Below are positions 43,723 to 52,707 of a DNA stretch of 64,000 bases, one piece after another; position 1 is the stretch's first letter; every line of letters starts with the position of its first letter. The translations under genes and the position numbers were made by a program. Origin of the DNA: Aestuariivivens marinum (GTDB lineage Bacteria > Bacteroidota > Bacteroidia > Flavobacteriales > Flavobacteriaceae); assembly GCF_022662175.1 (NCBI RefSeq), contig NZ_JAKMCR010000001.1:1550001-1614000 (forward strand), written 5' to 3'. The notes under the pieces were generated by a model. That model saw only the letters and a program-made list of their open reading frames with translations, did not search any database and was not told where the DNA came from.

Positions 43723-44554
43723 GTTGTTTTTCTTTTTTACGTTGGTTCTTAACCACTATCTTAGAAATGTAAATGCTCACTTGGTACAAAATTAAGATAG
43801 GAATGGCTACAATAACTTGACTTGCAATATCGGGAGGGGTTATAATAGCAGAAAGAATTAGCACAATAACCAAGGCATATTTTCGGTATTTTTTCAAAAT
43901 TTCAGGAGTTACCAGTCCTATTTTGGTTAGAAAGTAGATAATTATAGGTAATTCAAATATTAATCCTGATGCTAAGGCGGAAGAACGTACTAATGCAATA
44001 TACGAGCTTATGTCTATTTGGTTGTCAACTACTGTAGATACGCTATAGTTGGCCAGAAAATTAATAGATAGAGGTGTTATAATATAATATCCAAATAATA
44101 CTCCAATAAAGAATAATAATGATGAAATAATAATAAATCCTCTGGAGTGTTTGCGCTCATTCTCATGTAGACCTGGGCTAATGAATTTCCAAAGCTGATA
44201 AATAACATAAGGAAACGAAATAACGAACCCGGCTAAAATAGCGGTCCAGATATCTGCTGAAAATTGTCCGGCCATGGTCCGGTTTTGTATGATCATAGGT
44301 ATTTTTTCAGCGCAAAAAGTGGTGTCCACATTAATATAATTGGCTGCTCGACATAACAGATCATAGGTTGGAAACCTCATATCTAGCGGGGCAAAGATGA
44401 TATTATCAAATATAAAACGGCTGAGCATAAAGGCCAGTGATGCAACAATAACTATGGCCACAACAATCCTTATTAAATGCCAGCGTAAATCCTCAAGATG
44501 GTCTAGGAAGGACATCTCATTAATGTTCTTTTTTTGCTTTTTTTGTTTTGCCAT
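43715..44554 (-). CDS. tatC: Twin-arginine translocase subunit TatC
   Basis: Receptor for twin-arginine signal peptides in the Tat protein export complex. The N-terminal MSFLDHLEDLRWHLIRI (about residues 14-30) is the TatC hallmark for signal binding. Six membrane helices follow, with FISPGLHENERKHSRGF and the conserved SALASGLIFELPIIIYFL segment. 279 residues with a basic C-terminal tail. It shares its start base with the end of kdsD. tatA is not in the window. Confidence 0.94.
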   Translation of the reverse strand: MAKQKKQKKNINEMSFLDHLEDLRWHLIRIVVAIVIVASLAFMLSRFIFDNIIFAPLDMRFPTYDLLCRAANYINVDTTFCAEKIPMIIQNRTMAGQFSADIWTAILAGFVISFPYVIYQLWKFISPGLHENERKHSRGFIIISSLLFFIGVLFGYYIITPLSINFLANYSVSTVVDNQIDISSYIALVRSSALASGLIFELPIIIYFLTKIGLVTPEILKKYRKYALVIVLILSAIITPPDIASQVIVAIPILILYQVSIYISKIVVKNQRKKEKQHG

Positions 44555-45519
44555 TATATGATGCCTTCTTTAATTAAGTCATGAAGGTGGATAACGCCTG
44601 CGTATTTACCCTCTTCTTCCACCAAAAGTTGTGAAATACCATTGTTTTCCATAATTTTTTTGGCATCTATTGCCATAGCATCTGCTGCTATGCGCTTTGG
44701 ATTATTACTCATAATGTCTTTGGCGGTTAGTTGCGAAAAATCATCTGCCTTGGAAAGCATGCGTCTTAAATCACCATCGGTAATGATGCCTATAATTTTG
44801 TCTTGTTCAACTACAGCAGTAACACCAAGCATTTTTTCTGTAATTTCAACAATTACATCCTTGATATTGGTACTGCTTAAAACTTTTGGTTTTTGGTTAA
44901 CAGAAGAAATATCCTGTACTCTTAAATACAATTTTTTTCCTAAAGCACCACCTGGATGGTATTTTGCAAAATCCCTGCTTGAAAATCCGCGTAACTCTAA
45001 TAGACATACAGCAAGAGCATCTCCTATTACCAATTGTGCCGTGGTACTTGTAGTAGGAGCAAGGTTGTTTGGGCATGCTTCTTTTTCTACATAGGCGTTT
45101 AGTACATAATCGGCCTGATGCCCTAAAAAGGAATCGGCGTTGCCCGTTATGGCAATCATTTTGTTTTTGGCACTTTTAATGAGGGGTACCAAAACTTTTA
45201 TTTCAGGGGTGTTTCCGCTTTTTGAAATACAGATGACAACATCATCCTCTAAAATCAAACCCAAATCGCCATGAATAGCATCGGCAGCATGCATGAATAT
45301 AGCAGGAGTGCCTGTTGAGTTTAAAGTTGCTACAATTTTATTGGCTATTATAGCACTTTTTCCAATGCCCGTTATAATAACCCTTCCTTTAGATTGGTAT
45401 ATAAGAGTGACAGCACTAGCAAAATCGTCATTAACCAGGTTTGACAGGTTTGAAATGGCTTCGCTTTCCATTTCAATAGTATGTTTTGCCGTAGTAATTA
45501 TAGAATCTTTTTGGCTCAA
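44554..45519 (-). CDS. kdsD: KpsF/GutQ family sugar-phosphate isomerase (arabinose-5-phosphate isomerase)
   Basis: Converts ribulose-5-phosphate to arabinose-5-phosphate for Kdo synthesis. SIS domain: RVIITGIGKSAIIANKIVATLN (about residues 46-67), HAADAIHGDLGLI and ICISKSGNTPEIKVLV. Two CBS domains follow (about 205-321), with GIITDGDLRRML and AGVIHLHDLIKEG. 321 residues is the full length of KdsD. First gene of the minus-strand group kdsD-tatC-ahpD-like, divergent from recQ. Confidence 0.92.
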   Translation of the reverse strand: MSQKDSIITTAKHTIEMESEAISNLSNLVNDDFASAVTLIYQSKGRVIITGIGKSAIIANKIVATLNSTGTPAIFMHAADAIHGDLGLILEDDVVICISKSGNTPEIKVLVPLIKSAKNKMIAITGNADSFLGHQADYVLNAYVEKEACPNNLAPTTSTTAQLVIGDALAVCLLELRGFSSRDFAKYHPGGALGKKLYLRVQDISSVNQKPKVLSSTNIKDVIVEITEKMLGVTAVVEQDKIIGIITDGDLRRMLSKADDFSQLTAKDIMSNNPKRIAADAMAIDAKKIMENNGISQLLVEEEGKYAGVIHLHDLIKEGII

Positions 45520-45532
45520 AATTTATTTATTT

Positions 45533-45566
45533 TTTGTTGATGCTTTTAAAGATTTTGTTATCTTTA
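45533..45566 (+). promoter_or_regulatory. Candidate promoter for recQ (TTTG-N22-TATCTTTA)
   Basis: -33 element TTTG at 45533-45536, 22-base spacer, -7 element TATCTTTA at 45559-45566, one base from the TAnnTTTG consensus. It points toward recQ and would give a leader of about 150 bases that includes two perfect inverted repeats. Confidence 0.45.
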
Positions 45567-45573
45567 AGTTAAT

Positions 45574-45625
45574 AATCGAATTAAAACTAATTCGATTTGA
45601 AAATTTCGTTACAAAACTAACGAAA
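45574..45625. other. Two adjacent perfect inverted repeats between kdsD and recQ
   Basis: Repeat 1: AATCGAATTA (45574-45583), loop AAAC, TAATTCGATT (45588-45597), 10 perfect pairs. Repeat 2: TTTCGTTA (45604-45611), loop CAAAAC, TAACGAAA (45618-45625), 8 perfect pairs. Both have an AAAC-containing loop and a CG-centred arm. They may be operators or stem-loops in the recQ leader. There is no T-tract on the plus strand after repeat 2; on the minus strand TTTT follows, so a weak terminator is also possible. Confidence 0.5.
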
Positions 45626-45723
45626 AAATCATTGAGGGGTCTCTAAATAATATTACTAAATTTCGTATTGCTTTTTTAAAGTTTAGTGTATTTTAGTATG
45701 TGTGTATAAATTTTTTATGATTC

Positions 45724-47928
45724 ATGTTAATAGCAAAAAGTGAATTGCATGCTGCGTTAAAAAAGTATTTTGGATTTACTAAATTCAAAGGACTGCAAGA
45801 AGGTGTTGTTGAAAACATTTTATCGGGAAATAACACTTTTGTAATTATGCCTACCGGGGGTGGAAAATCCCTATGTTATCAATTACCGGCTTTAATGCAA
45901 GAGGGAACGGCTATAGTGGTGTCGCCTTTGATAGCCTTAATGAAAAATCAGGTGGATGCCATTAGAGGAGTGTCCAATGAAGAAGGTATTGCACATGTGT
46001 TGAATTCGTCGCTCAATAAAACAGAAGTTAAGCGTGTAAAGGGAGATATTGTAAATGGTGTTACCAAATTACTCTATGTTGCACCAGAGTCGTTGACCAA
46101 GGATGAAAATGTAGATTTTTTACGTTCTGTAAAAATATCATTTATGGCCATAGATGAAGCACACTGTATAAGTGAATGGGGTCACGATTTTAGACCTGAA
46201 TACAGAAATCTAAGGCAAATTATTGCCAGAATAGGAAATAATATTCCAATAATAGCATTAACTGCGACGGCTACGCCCAAAGTTCAAGAAGATATTTTAA
46301 AGAATTTGGGTATTCAATCTGCAACTGTTTTCAAAGCTTCATTTAACCGTCCCAATTTGTATTATGAGATACGGCCAAAAACCAAGCAGGTTGATGTTGA
46401 TATTATACGTTTTATAAAACAAAATCAAGGCAAGTCAGGGATAGTGTATTGCTTAAGCAGGAAACGTGTTGAAGAATTGGCACAGGTACTACAGGTAAAT
46501 GGTATTAAAGCCGTACCCTATCATGCCGGGTTGGATGCCAAGTCCAGATCGAATTATCAAGACATGTTTCTTATGGAAGATGTAGATGTGGTGGTGGCAA
46601 CCATCGCCTTTGGTATGGGTATCGATAAACCAGATGTTCGGTTTGTGATTCATCACGATATTCCAAAAAGCATAGAAAGTTATTATCAGGAAACTGGGCG
46701 TGCAGGCCGTGATGGAGGCGAAGGCCATTGTTTGGCATTTTATGCTTATAAAGACATAGAAAAATTGGAAAAATTCATGTCTGGTAAACCTGTTGCAGAA
46801 CAGGAAATAGGTCATGCATTATTGCAAGAAGTTGTGGCTTTTGCTGAAACTTCAATTTCGAGAAGAAAATTTATACTTCACTATTTTGGAGAAGAGTTTG
46901 ATAATGAAACAGGTGAAGGTGGTGATATGGATGACAATGTTAGGCATCCCAAAAAGAAGCATGAAGCCAAGGATGATGTAAAGTTATTGTTGGAAACTGT
47001 TAAAAGTACTAATGAGAAATACAAGGCCAAGGATTTGGTAATGGTAATTGTAGGTAAAGAAAATGCCTTAATCAATTCGCATAAAACCAATGAGCAACCA
47101 TTTTTTGGTTCTGGAAATGAAAAAGATAAAAAGTATTGGATGGCTTTGTTAAGACAGCTTTTGGTAGCTGGTTATCTCAAAAAAGATATAGAGACATATG
47201 GCGTAATAAGGTTGTCCACTGAAGGTAGGGATTTTATAGCCAAGCCTGTATCTTTTATGATGACCGAAGACCATGTTTATGAAGGGGAGCAGGAAGATGG
47301 CAGTATCATAACAGCTTCTAAAGGAGGTGGAGCTGTTGCAGACGAGGTTTTGATGGGAATGCTTAAGGATCTTCGTAAAAAGAATGCTAAGAAGTTAGGT
47401 GTGCCACCATTTGTTGTTTTTCAGGATCCATCATTGGAAGATATGGCCTTAAAATATCCAACTACCATAGCCGAATTGAGTAATGTGCATGGTGTTGGTG
47501 ATGGAAAAGCTAAAAAGTACGGTAGGGATTTTGTTACCATGATTGCACAATACGTTGAGGAAAATGATATTATTAGACCCGATGATCTTGTAGTGAAATC
47601 TACAGGGAGTAACTCGGCCAATAAACTTTACATTATCCAAAATATAGACAGAAAACTACCGCTTGATGATATTGCCTCTTCTAAGGGTATGAGTATGGAA
47701 GACTTTATAAAGGAAATGGAAGCTATCGTGTATTCAGGAACTAAATTGAATATAAGCTACTGGATTGATGATATTTTAGATGAAGACCAGCAAGAGGAAA
47801 TCCATGACTATTTTATGGAATCTGATACCGACAGTATAGACGCTGCCATTGACGAATTTGAAGGCGATTATGACGATGAAGAACTGCGTCTTTACCGTAT
47901 TAAATTTATTAGTGAGGTAGCCAATTAA
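45724..47928 (+). CDS. recQ: ATP-dependent DNA helicase RecQ
   Basis: 3'-5' DNA helicase for recombination and fork repair. Motif I TGGGKS (residues 44-49), DEAH box at 144-147 (MAIDEAHCISEWGHDFRPEY is the RecQ signature), ALTATATPKVQEDI (motif III), AFGMGIDKPDVRFVIH and SYYQETGRAGRDG (motifs V and VI). Next comes the RQC region, an HRDC domain (about 545-625) and a C-terminal winged-helix segment ending in an acidic tail. 734 residues, long like other Bacteroidota RecQ. The usual zinc-binding Cys cluster of E. coli RecQ is not evident in the 380-430 region. Confidence 0.95.
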   Translation: MLIAKSELHAALKKYFGFTKFKGLQEGVVENILSGNNTFVIMPTGGGKSLCYQLPALMQEGTAIVVSPLIALMKNQVDAIRGVSNEEGIAHVLNSSLNKTEVKRVKGDIVNGVTKLLYVAPESLTKDENVDFLRSVKISFMAIDEAHCISEWGHDFRPEYRNLRQIIARIGNNIPIIALTATATPKVQEDILKNLGIQSATVFKASFNRPNLYYEIRPKTKQVDVDIIRFIKQNQGKSGIVYCLSRKRVEELAQVLQVNGIKAVPYHAGLDAKSRSNYQDMFLMEDVDVVVATIAFGMGIDKPDVRFVIHHDIPKSIESYYQETGRAGRDGGEGHCLAFYAYKDIEKLEKFMSGKPVAEQEIGHALLQEVVAFAETSISRRKFILHYFGEEFDNETGEGGDMDDNVRHPKKKHEAKDDVKLLLETVKSTNEKYKAKDLVMVIVGKENALINSHKTNEQPFFGSGNEKDKKYWMALLRQLLVAGYLKKDIETYGVIRLSTEGRDFIAKPVSFMMTEDHVYEGEQEDGSIITASKGGGAVADEVLMGMLKDLRKKNAKKLGVPPFVVFQDPSLEDMALKYPTTIAELSNVHGVGDGKAKKYGRDFVTMIAQYVEENDIIRPDDLVVKSTGSNSANKLYIIQNIDRKLPLDDIASSKGMSMEDFIKEMEAIVYSGTKLNISYWIDDILDEDQQEEIHDYFMESDTDSIDAAIDEFEGDYDDEELRLYRIKFISEVAN

Positions 47929-47947
47929 AGGAAGTTATAAGGCGTTT

Positions 47948-49564
47948 TCAATTTTGCTTAATATACCCTTTGTCTTTATAAACTTGAATATAATGATTGG
48001 TTAAACTGTCGGAATCTTTATAGTTTTTTCTAAGTTTTTTGAGTTTTTCTTTTAACTCTTTTACTACTGAAGTATAATGAGCACTGTTATAAATATTGTT
48101 AAGCTCCATGGGATCCTTTTCCCTATCATAGAGTTCCCAAGCATCCACATCATAATAATAGTGTATTAATTTATACCGCTTTGTGGCGATGCCATAGTGG
48201 CGTTTTACAGCATGTTCGGCTGGGTATTCATAATAATGATAATATACTGCATCCCTATCCCATAATTCCTTTTCACCCTTTAACAAAGGCACCAAGCTTT
48301 TACCTTGCATATCTTTTGGAGCTTCAATGCCCGCTATGTCTAAAAAGGTTTGGGCAAAGTCTAGGTTTTGAACCAATTCGGTTTCTGTAGAGCCGGGAGT
48401 AATTTCATTCGGCCATTTAATAAGCAGTGGTGTTTTAAACGATTCATTATACATAAACCGCTTATCGAACCAGCCATGTTCACCTAAATAAAACCCTTGG
48501 TCTGAGGTATAGACCACAACGGTATTATTACTTAAATTTTTGTCATCCAAATAATTTAATAACCTCCCTACATTATCATCTACAGCAGCTATGCAACCTA
48601 AGTAGTCCTGCATATACCGTTGGTATTTCCAAACCATTAGAGTTGAATCGTTCATAGTTTGATATTGGGCTATAAAATTTTCATTTATAGGTTTGTATAC
48701 GGAATCCCAACTTGCTTTTTGAATGTTATTCATACGATCGATGGCACGATTGTGCAATCCTGTATACGCAATATTCAATTCGTTTATAGTTTCTGGGGTT
48801 AATTTATTGTCATACCCAAGGTGCATGTGCCTTAAAATATTCATTTCAGCAGTTTTTGAAGCTGCATCCCTCGTATTGTATTCATCAAATAAGGTTGAAG
48901 GGAGTGGGAATGTTTTTTTGGTATACGTTTTGTAATGCCTATTTGCCGGAAGCCAACTTCTATGAGGAGCTTTGTGCAAATACATCAACAAGAAAGGTTT
49001 TGTAGTGTCCCTGCGCTTTTCCATCCAATCTAAAGTGAGATCGGTGATGATGTCGGTCACATAACCATTAATAATGGTATCACCTGTTGAAGTTATAAAT
49101 TTTGGGTTGTAATAATCGCCTTGACCCGGTAGTATTTTAAATTCATCTAATCCTTTAGGATTATTACCAAAATGCAGTTTACCAAACATAGCAGTTTGGT
49201 ATCCCGCTTCTTTAAATAACTGTGGAAATGTAATATTAGTGGTGTCAAAAGGAGATAAATTATCTATTTTACCATTTATGTGCGCATGTTTACCTGTGAG
49301 AATAACGGCTCTTGATGGCGCACAAATAGAGTTGGTAACCGAGGCATTGGTAAATAGCATACCCTCGTTGGCAAGACGATCTATATTTGGAGTTTTGATG
49401 AGGTTGTCGTTATAGGCACTAATGGCTTGGTAGGCATGATCATCTGACATTATAAATACAATGTTTGGTCTTTTTTTATGATCTTTTTTTTGGGGAGCAC
49501 AGCTATAGCTTAAAAGTAGGGTGAAAATCAGGTAAACTTTAAAAGAATTTAAAAGTAATTGCAT
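47948..49564 (-). CDS. Type I sulfatase, predicted lipoprotein
   Basis: Arylsulfatase-superfamily hydrolase. RPNIVFIMSDDH (Asp41 and Asp42 bind Ca2+) is followed by the formylglycine motif Cys81-Ala-Pro-Ser-Arg with AVILTGKH. Further family segments are GYQTAMFGKLHFG, HKAPHRSWLPA and YTSDQGFYLGEHGWFDKR. The N-terminus ends in LLLSYSC (Cys22), a plausible lipobox, so it is likely anchored in the outer or inner membrane. Cys81 needs conversion to formylglycine by an anSME-type enzyme encoded elsewhere. It may desulfate algal polysaccharide; the substrate is unknown. No PUL genes are adjacent. Confidence 0.9.
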   Translation of the reverse strand: MQLLLNSFKVYLIFTLLLSYSCAPQKKDHKKRPNIVFIMSDDHAYQAISAYNDNLIKTPNIDRLANEGMLFTNASVTNSICAPSRAVILTGKHAHINGKIDNLSPFDTTNITFPQLFKEAGYQTAMFGKLHFGNNPKGLDEFKILPGQGDYYNPKFITSTGDTIINGYVTDIITDLTLDWMEKRRDTTKPFLLMYLHKAPHRSWLPANRHYKTYTKKTFPLPSTLFDEYNTRDAASKTAEMNILRHMHLGYDNKLTPETINELNIAYTGLHNRAIDRMNNIQKASWDSVYKPINENFIAQYQTMNDSTLMVWKYQRYMQDYLGCIAAVDDNVGRLLNYLDDKNLSNNTVVVYTSDQGFYLGEHGWFDKRFMYNESFKTPLLIKWPNEITPGSTETELVQNLDFAQTFLDIAGIEAPKDMQGKSLVPLLKGEKELWDRDAVYYHYYEYPAEHAVKRHYGIATKRYKLIHYYYDVDAWELYDREKDPMELNNIYNSAHYTSVVKELKEKLKKLRKNYKDSDSLTNHYIQVYKDKGYIKQN

Positions 49565-49687
49565 CTCTGTCTTTAAAGAAATTAATAGAAACCTAAATAT
49601 ATCAAAATAAATGTAATAAAGCTTTTGCTAGTAAAGATGCTAAGGTAAACTTTTGGAGATTGATTTTATAGATAGGGATGCAATGTC

Positions 49688-49695
49688 TATCTTTG
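49688..49695 (+). promoter_or_regulatory. Bacteroidota -7 box (TATCTTTG)
   Basis: Exact match to TAnnTTTG, 24 bases before ATG 49720 of the prolyl isomerase gene. The nearest upstream TTG (49660-49662) is 25 bases away, slightly beyond the usual spacing. Confidence 0.5.
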
Positions 49696-49719
49696 CGGCT
49701 CATTTAAAAACAGAATATA

Positions 49720-50652
49720 ATGCAAGACGGATTATACGCAAAATTCAATACAACAAAAGGAGAAATACTTGTTGCCTTAGAATACAAAAAAACTCCGGGA
49801 ACGGTTGGTAATTTTGTGGCTTTGGCTGAAGGTAACTTAGAGAACTCGGTCAAACCACAAGGAAAACCATATTATGATGGGTTAAAATTCCACAGGGTTA
49901 TACCAGACTTTATGATCCAAGGGGGCTGTCCCCAAGGTACAGGAACGGGAAATCCAGGGTATAAATTTGATGATGAGTTCCATCCAGATTTAAAGCATGA
50001 TGGGCCAGGGGTGTTGTCTATGGCCAATGCGGGACCTGGTACTAATGGCAGTCAGTTTTTTATAACACATGTTGAAACGCCTTGGTTGGATAATAACCAC
50101 ACAGTTTTTGGTAAAGTACAATCGGGTCAGGATGTTGTTGATGCCATTGCACAAGGGGATGTTATTGAGACTTTGGAAATAGTTCGTGTTGGTACAGAAG
50201 CAGAAGGGTTTAATGCTGTTGAAGCATTCAGGACTTTTGAAGGTGCTAGGGAAAAACGACTGGCTGAGGAAAAGGCTAAGGCAGAGGCTGAATTGGAAAA
50301 ATTAGCTGCTGGTTTTGATAAAACCAATAGTGGTTTACGTTACCAAATCATTCAAAAAGGAGACGGCACAAAAGCTGAAAAGGGTAAAACGGTTTCTGTT
50401 CATTATAAAGGGCAGTTGGCAGATGGTACGGTATTCGATTCGTCATATAAACGTAACCAACCTATTGATTTTGCTTTAGGTGTTGGGCAGGTTATTCCAG
50501 GTTGGGATGAAGGTATTGGGTTGCTTAAAGTAGGGGATAAGGCACGTTTTGTAATTCCTAGTCATTTAGCTTACGGAAGTGCTGGTGCTGGGGGTGTAAT
50601 TCCTCCAAATGCGACTTTGATTTTTGATGTTGAGTTGATGAACGTGAAATAA
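49720..50652 (+). CDS. Cyclophilin-FKBP fusion peptidyl-prolyl isomerase
   Basis: Two different prolyl-isomerase folds in one chain. The N-terminal cyclophilin domain (about residues 4-165) has [13 protein letters not shown], the catalytic Arg in that segment, and [16 protein letters not shown] charged Ala/Glu/Lys-rich helix (about 172-198) links it to a C-terminal FKBP domain (about 205-310) with [31 protein letters not shown] and [22 protein letters not shown]. No signal peptide, so it acts in the cytoplasm. Fusions in this order (CFBP) have been reported from Flavobacterium. It ends before a strong terminator. Confidence 0.93.
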   Translation: MQDGLYAKFNTTKGEILVALEYKKTPGTVGNFVALAEGNLENSVKPQGKPYYDGLKFHRVIPDFMIQGGCPQGTGTGNPGYKFDDEFHPDLKHDGPGVLSMANAGPGTNGSQFFITHVETPWLDNNHTVFGKVQSGQDVVDAIAQGDVIETLEIVRVGTEAEGFNAVEAFRTFEGAREKRLAEEKAKAEAELEKLAAGFDKTNSGLRYQIIQKGDGTKAEKGKTVSVHYKGQLADGTVFDSSYKRNQPIDFALGVGQVIPGWDEGIGLLKVGDKARFVIPSHLAYGSAGAGGVIPPNATLIFDVELMNVK

Positions 50653-50694
50653 TCAACGAATTAGTTTTTGAATAATTGATTCAAAATATGAATT

Positions 50695-50725
50695 AAAAGC
50701 ACTCCAAATTTAGAGTGCTTTTTTT
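50695..50725 (+). terminator. Rho-independent terminator
   Basis: Stem AAAAGCACTC (50695-50704) pairs with GAGTGCTTTT (50713-50722), loop CAAATTTA, followed by a T-run. It terminates the prolyl isomerase transcript 42 bases after its stop. Confidence 0.85.
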
Positions 50726-50735
50726 ATATTTATAT

Positions 50736-51281
50736 ATGACATACGAAGAACTTCAACAACTAAGATATCCCATTGGTACATTTAAAGCTCCAGAGCATAT
50801 TACTTCTGAGGTATTAAATGAATGGATTGAAACTTTAGAGCGCTTTCCTTTACGATTAGAGGCATTGGTTAAGTTTTTGAACAAAGAGCAATTGGATACG
50901 ACTTATAGACCAGGTGGTTGGACTATTCGTCAGGTGGTACATCATGTTTCCGATAGCCATCATCACAGTTATATTCGTTTTAAATGGGCATTGACAGAGG
51001 ATAAACCTATTATTAAACCATATAACGAAGCACTTTGGGCAGAATTGCACGATACCAAAACAGCACCTATAGTGATGTCTTTAGAGCATTTAAAAGCAGT
51101 GCACTATAAGTTGGTGTATTTGTTAAAGGGGTTGAATGAAACAGAGCGGAAGAGACGTTTTATTCATCCCGAAAGTAATAGCGAAGTCCCACTAAAGCTA
51201 AATGTTGGTATTTATGCATGGCATTGTAACCATCATTACGCGCATATAGAAAACGCATTAAAACAAAATGGTTGGATTTAA
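50736..51281 (+). CDS. DinB-like / YfiT (BstA-type) metal-binding protein
   Basis: DinB-fold four-helix protein. Metal-binding His residues lie in VHHVSDSHHHSYIRF (about residues 69-83 from ATG 50736) and near the C-terminus in HCNHHYAHIENAL. RPGGWTIRQVVHH is the YfiT/BstA hallmark. In Bacillus, BstA conjugates bacillithiol to electrophiles; Bacteroidota members are also annotated as putative metal-dependent hydrolases. The frame extends upstream to 50715, but that overlaps the terminator stem, so ATG 50736 is chosen. 181 residues. Adjacent to the acetyltransferase with 0 bases between. Confidence 0.85.
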   Translation: MTYEELQQLRYPIGTFKAPEHITSEVLNEWIETLERFPLRLEALVKFLNKEQLDTTYRPGGWTIRQVVHHVSDSHHHSYIRFKWALTEDKPIIKPYNEALWAELHDTKTAPIVMSLEHLKAVHYKLVYLLKGLNETERKRRFIHPESNSEVPLKLNVGIYAWHCNHHYAHIENALKQNGWI

Positions 51282-51767
51282 ATGATAAGACCTGTACATA
51301 TTGATGATGCCCAAGCCTTGTTGGAGATTTATAACTATTATGTTATTAATACTGCCGTAACTTTCGATATAGAGCCTCTAACTTTAGAAGCCTTTGTAAA
51401 GAAATTGAATGTTATAAATAAAGTCTATCCTTTCATTGTGTTTGTGGAAAACAATACCATTTTGGGCTATGCCTATGGTAGTCGATTTAGACCAAAACCT
51501 GCTTACGATTATGTTGTAGAATCGACTGTTTATGTTAAGTTTGATGCTCATGGCAAACAAATAGGTACCCAATTATATGCCGAACTGTTGAAGCTCCTAA
51601 AACAAGAAAACTACCATACGGTTTTAGGAGTGCTTACCATACCAAACGATGCGAGTATTAAACTACATGAAAAGTTTGGATTTCAAAAAGTAGCCGAATT
51701 AAAGGATGTAGGTTTTAAATTTAACAGTTGGCAAACCATTGGCATTTGGCAGTTACAGTTTAGTTAA
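51282..51767 (+). CDS. GNAT family N-acetyltransferase, phosphinothricin-acetyltransferase-like
   Basis: GNAT-fold acetyltransferase of 161 residues. MIRPVHIDDAQALLEIYNYYV and TVTFDIEPLT are typical of the Pat/YncA branch. STVYVKFDAHGKQIGTQLYAELL (about residues 86-108) contains the acetyl-CoA-binding segment, with Gly-Lys-Gln-Ile-Gly in place of R/Q-x-x-G-x-G/A. IPNDASIKLHEKFGF matches motif B. It starts directly after the DinB-like stop and converges on a thioredoxin-like gene with an 8-base overlap. Confidence 0.85.
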   Translation: MIRPVHIDDAQALLEIYNYYVINTAVTFDIEPLTLEAFVKKLNVINKVYPFIVFVENNTILGYAYGSRFRPKPAYDYVVESTVYVKFDAHGKQIGTQLYAELLKLLKQENYHTVLGVLTIPNDASIKLHEKFGFQKVAELKDVGFKFNSWQTIGIWQLQFS

Positions 51768-52320
51768 TCTTCCACTTGATATTACAGCCTATACTTGGTT
51801 TTTGTTGTCTGTTGTTAGCTTTGTTATTAAGTAGGCAGTCTAAAGCATGTCTTAAATCTTCTCCTGTGGCAGGAATGCCATTTCCAGGTCTTGAACCATC
51901 CAGTTGTCCTCTATAAATTAATTTTAATTCGTTATTAAACAGATACAAATCTGGCGTACAAGCAGCACTGTATGATTTAGCTACTTCTTGACTCTCATCA
52001 TATAAATACGGGAACGGGTAACCTTCTCTTTCAGCATGAATTTTCATGTTTTCAGGACTGTCCTGTGGGTAGTTGTCTACATCGTTACTTGATATGGCTA
52101 TAAAACCAATTCCATTTTTTTTATAATCATTGGCAACGGCAACCAATGCCTTATTAACATGGATTACAAATGGGCAATGGTTACAAATAAACATGATAAC
52201 AGTCCCTTTGTCTCCCTTCAGGTCATTTAAACTTAAAACCGAATCGGTAATCGTATCTATAAGCAAAAAATCGGGAGCTTTTGTTTTTAAGGGAAGCATG
52301 TTTGATGGGGTTCGAGCCAT
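51760..52320 (-). CDS. Thioredoxin-fold (AhpC/TSA-type) protein
   Basis: Redoxin-like protein of 186 residues. The active site is Cys46-Asn-His-Cys49-Pro-Phe in VIMFICNHCPFV, with the cis-Pro later in AACTPDLYLF and the typical IDGSRPGN-like segment QLDGSRPGNG. No signal peptide, so cytoplasmic. Members of this thioredoxin-family group are common in Bacteroidota; the partner is unknown. Its C-terminal tail overlaps the convergent acetyltransferase gene by 8 bases. Confidence 0.87.
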   Translation of the reverse strand: MARTPSNMLPLKTKAPDFLLIDTITDSVLSLNDLKGDKGTVIMFICNHCPFVIHVNKALVAVANDYKKNGIGFIAISSNDVDNYPQDSPENMKIHAEREGYPFPYLYDESQEVAKSYSAACTPDLYLFNNELKLIYRGQLDGSRPGNGIPATGEDLRHALDCLLNNKANNRQQKPSIGCNIKWKIN

Positions 52321-52368
52321 GGTGCTTAACTTTTATTCAAAGTTAGGAATAATTTGTATTTTTAAAAC

Positions 52369-52704
52369 ATGGGTAACACTTTAACTTTTGAAGATTTCAC
52401 CAAAGTAGATTTACGTGTGGGGACCATCATTGAAGTCAATGAATTCCCAGAAGCACGTCAACCGGCCTATCAACTCACCATTGATTTTGGAGATTTAGGT
52501 ATAAAAAAGTCCTCTGCCCAAATCACTGCATCATATGCTAAGGAAGATTTATTGAATAGGCAAATAGTAGCCGTTGTAAATTTCCCTGTAAAACAAATTG
52601 CTAATTTTACGAGTGAGTGTTTGGTACTAGGCGCGGTAATGGAAAAGGATGTTATATTGCTTAATCCAGAACATAAAGTTAAAAATGGAAGTATTGTGGC
52701 TTAA
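52369..52704 (+). CDS. csaA: CsaA-like tRNA-binding-domain protein
   Basis: 111-residue OB-fold protein with a tRNA-binding domain like that in methionyl- and phenylalanyl-tRNA synthetases. FEDFTKVDLRVGTIIEVNEFPEARQP (in two parts, about residues 7-32), YQLTIDFG and QIVAVVNFPVKQIANFTSECLVLG are family hallmarks. Bacillus CsaA is reported as an export-related chaperone. A weak TAATTTG -7-like box sits about 20 bases before the ATG. It is followed 3 bases later by a transporter gene. Confidence 0.92.
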   Translation: MGNTLTFEDFTKVDLRVGTIIEVNEFPEARQPAYQLTIDFGDLGIKKSSAQITASYAKEDLLNRQIVAVVNFPVKQIANFTSECLVLGAVMEKDVILLNPEHKVKNGSIVA

Positions 52705-52707
52705 ACT

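Noticed and set aside
50715-50735. Upstream start for the DinB-like gene
   Set aside because: These codons lie in the stem and T-run of the terminator of the preceding gene; ATG 50736 is the sensible start.
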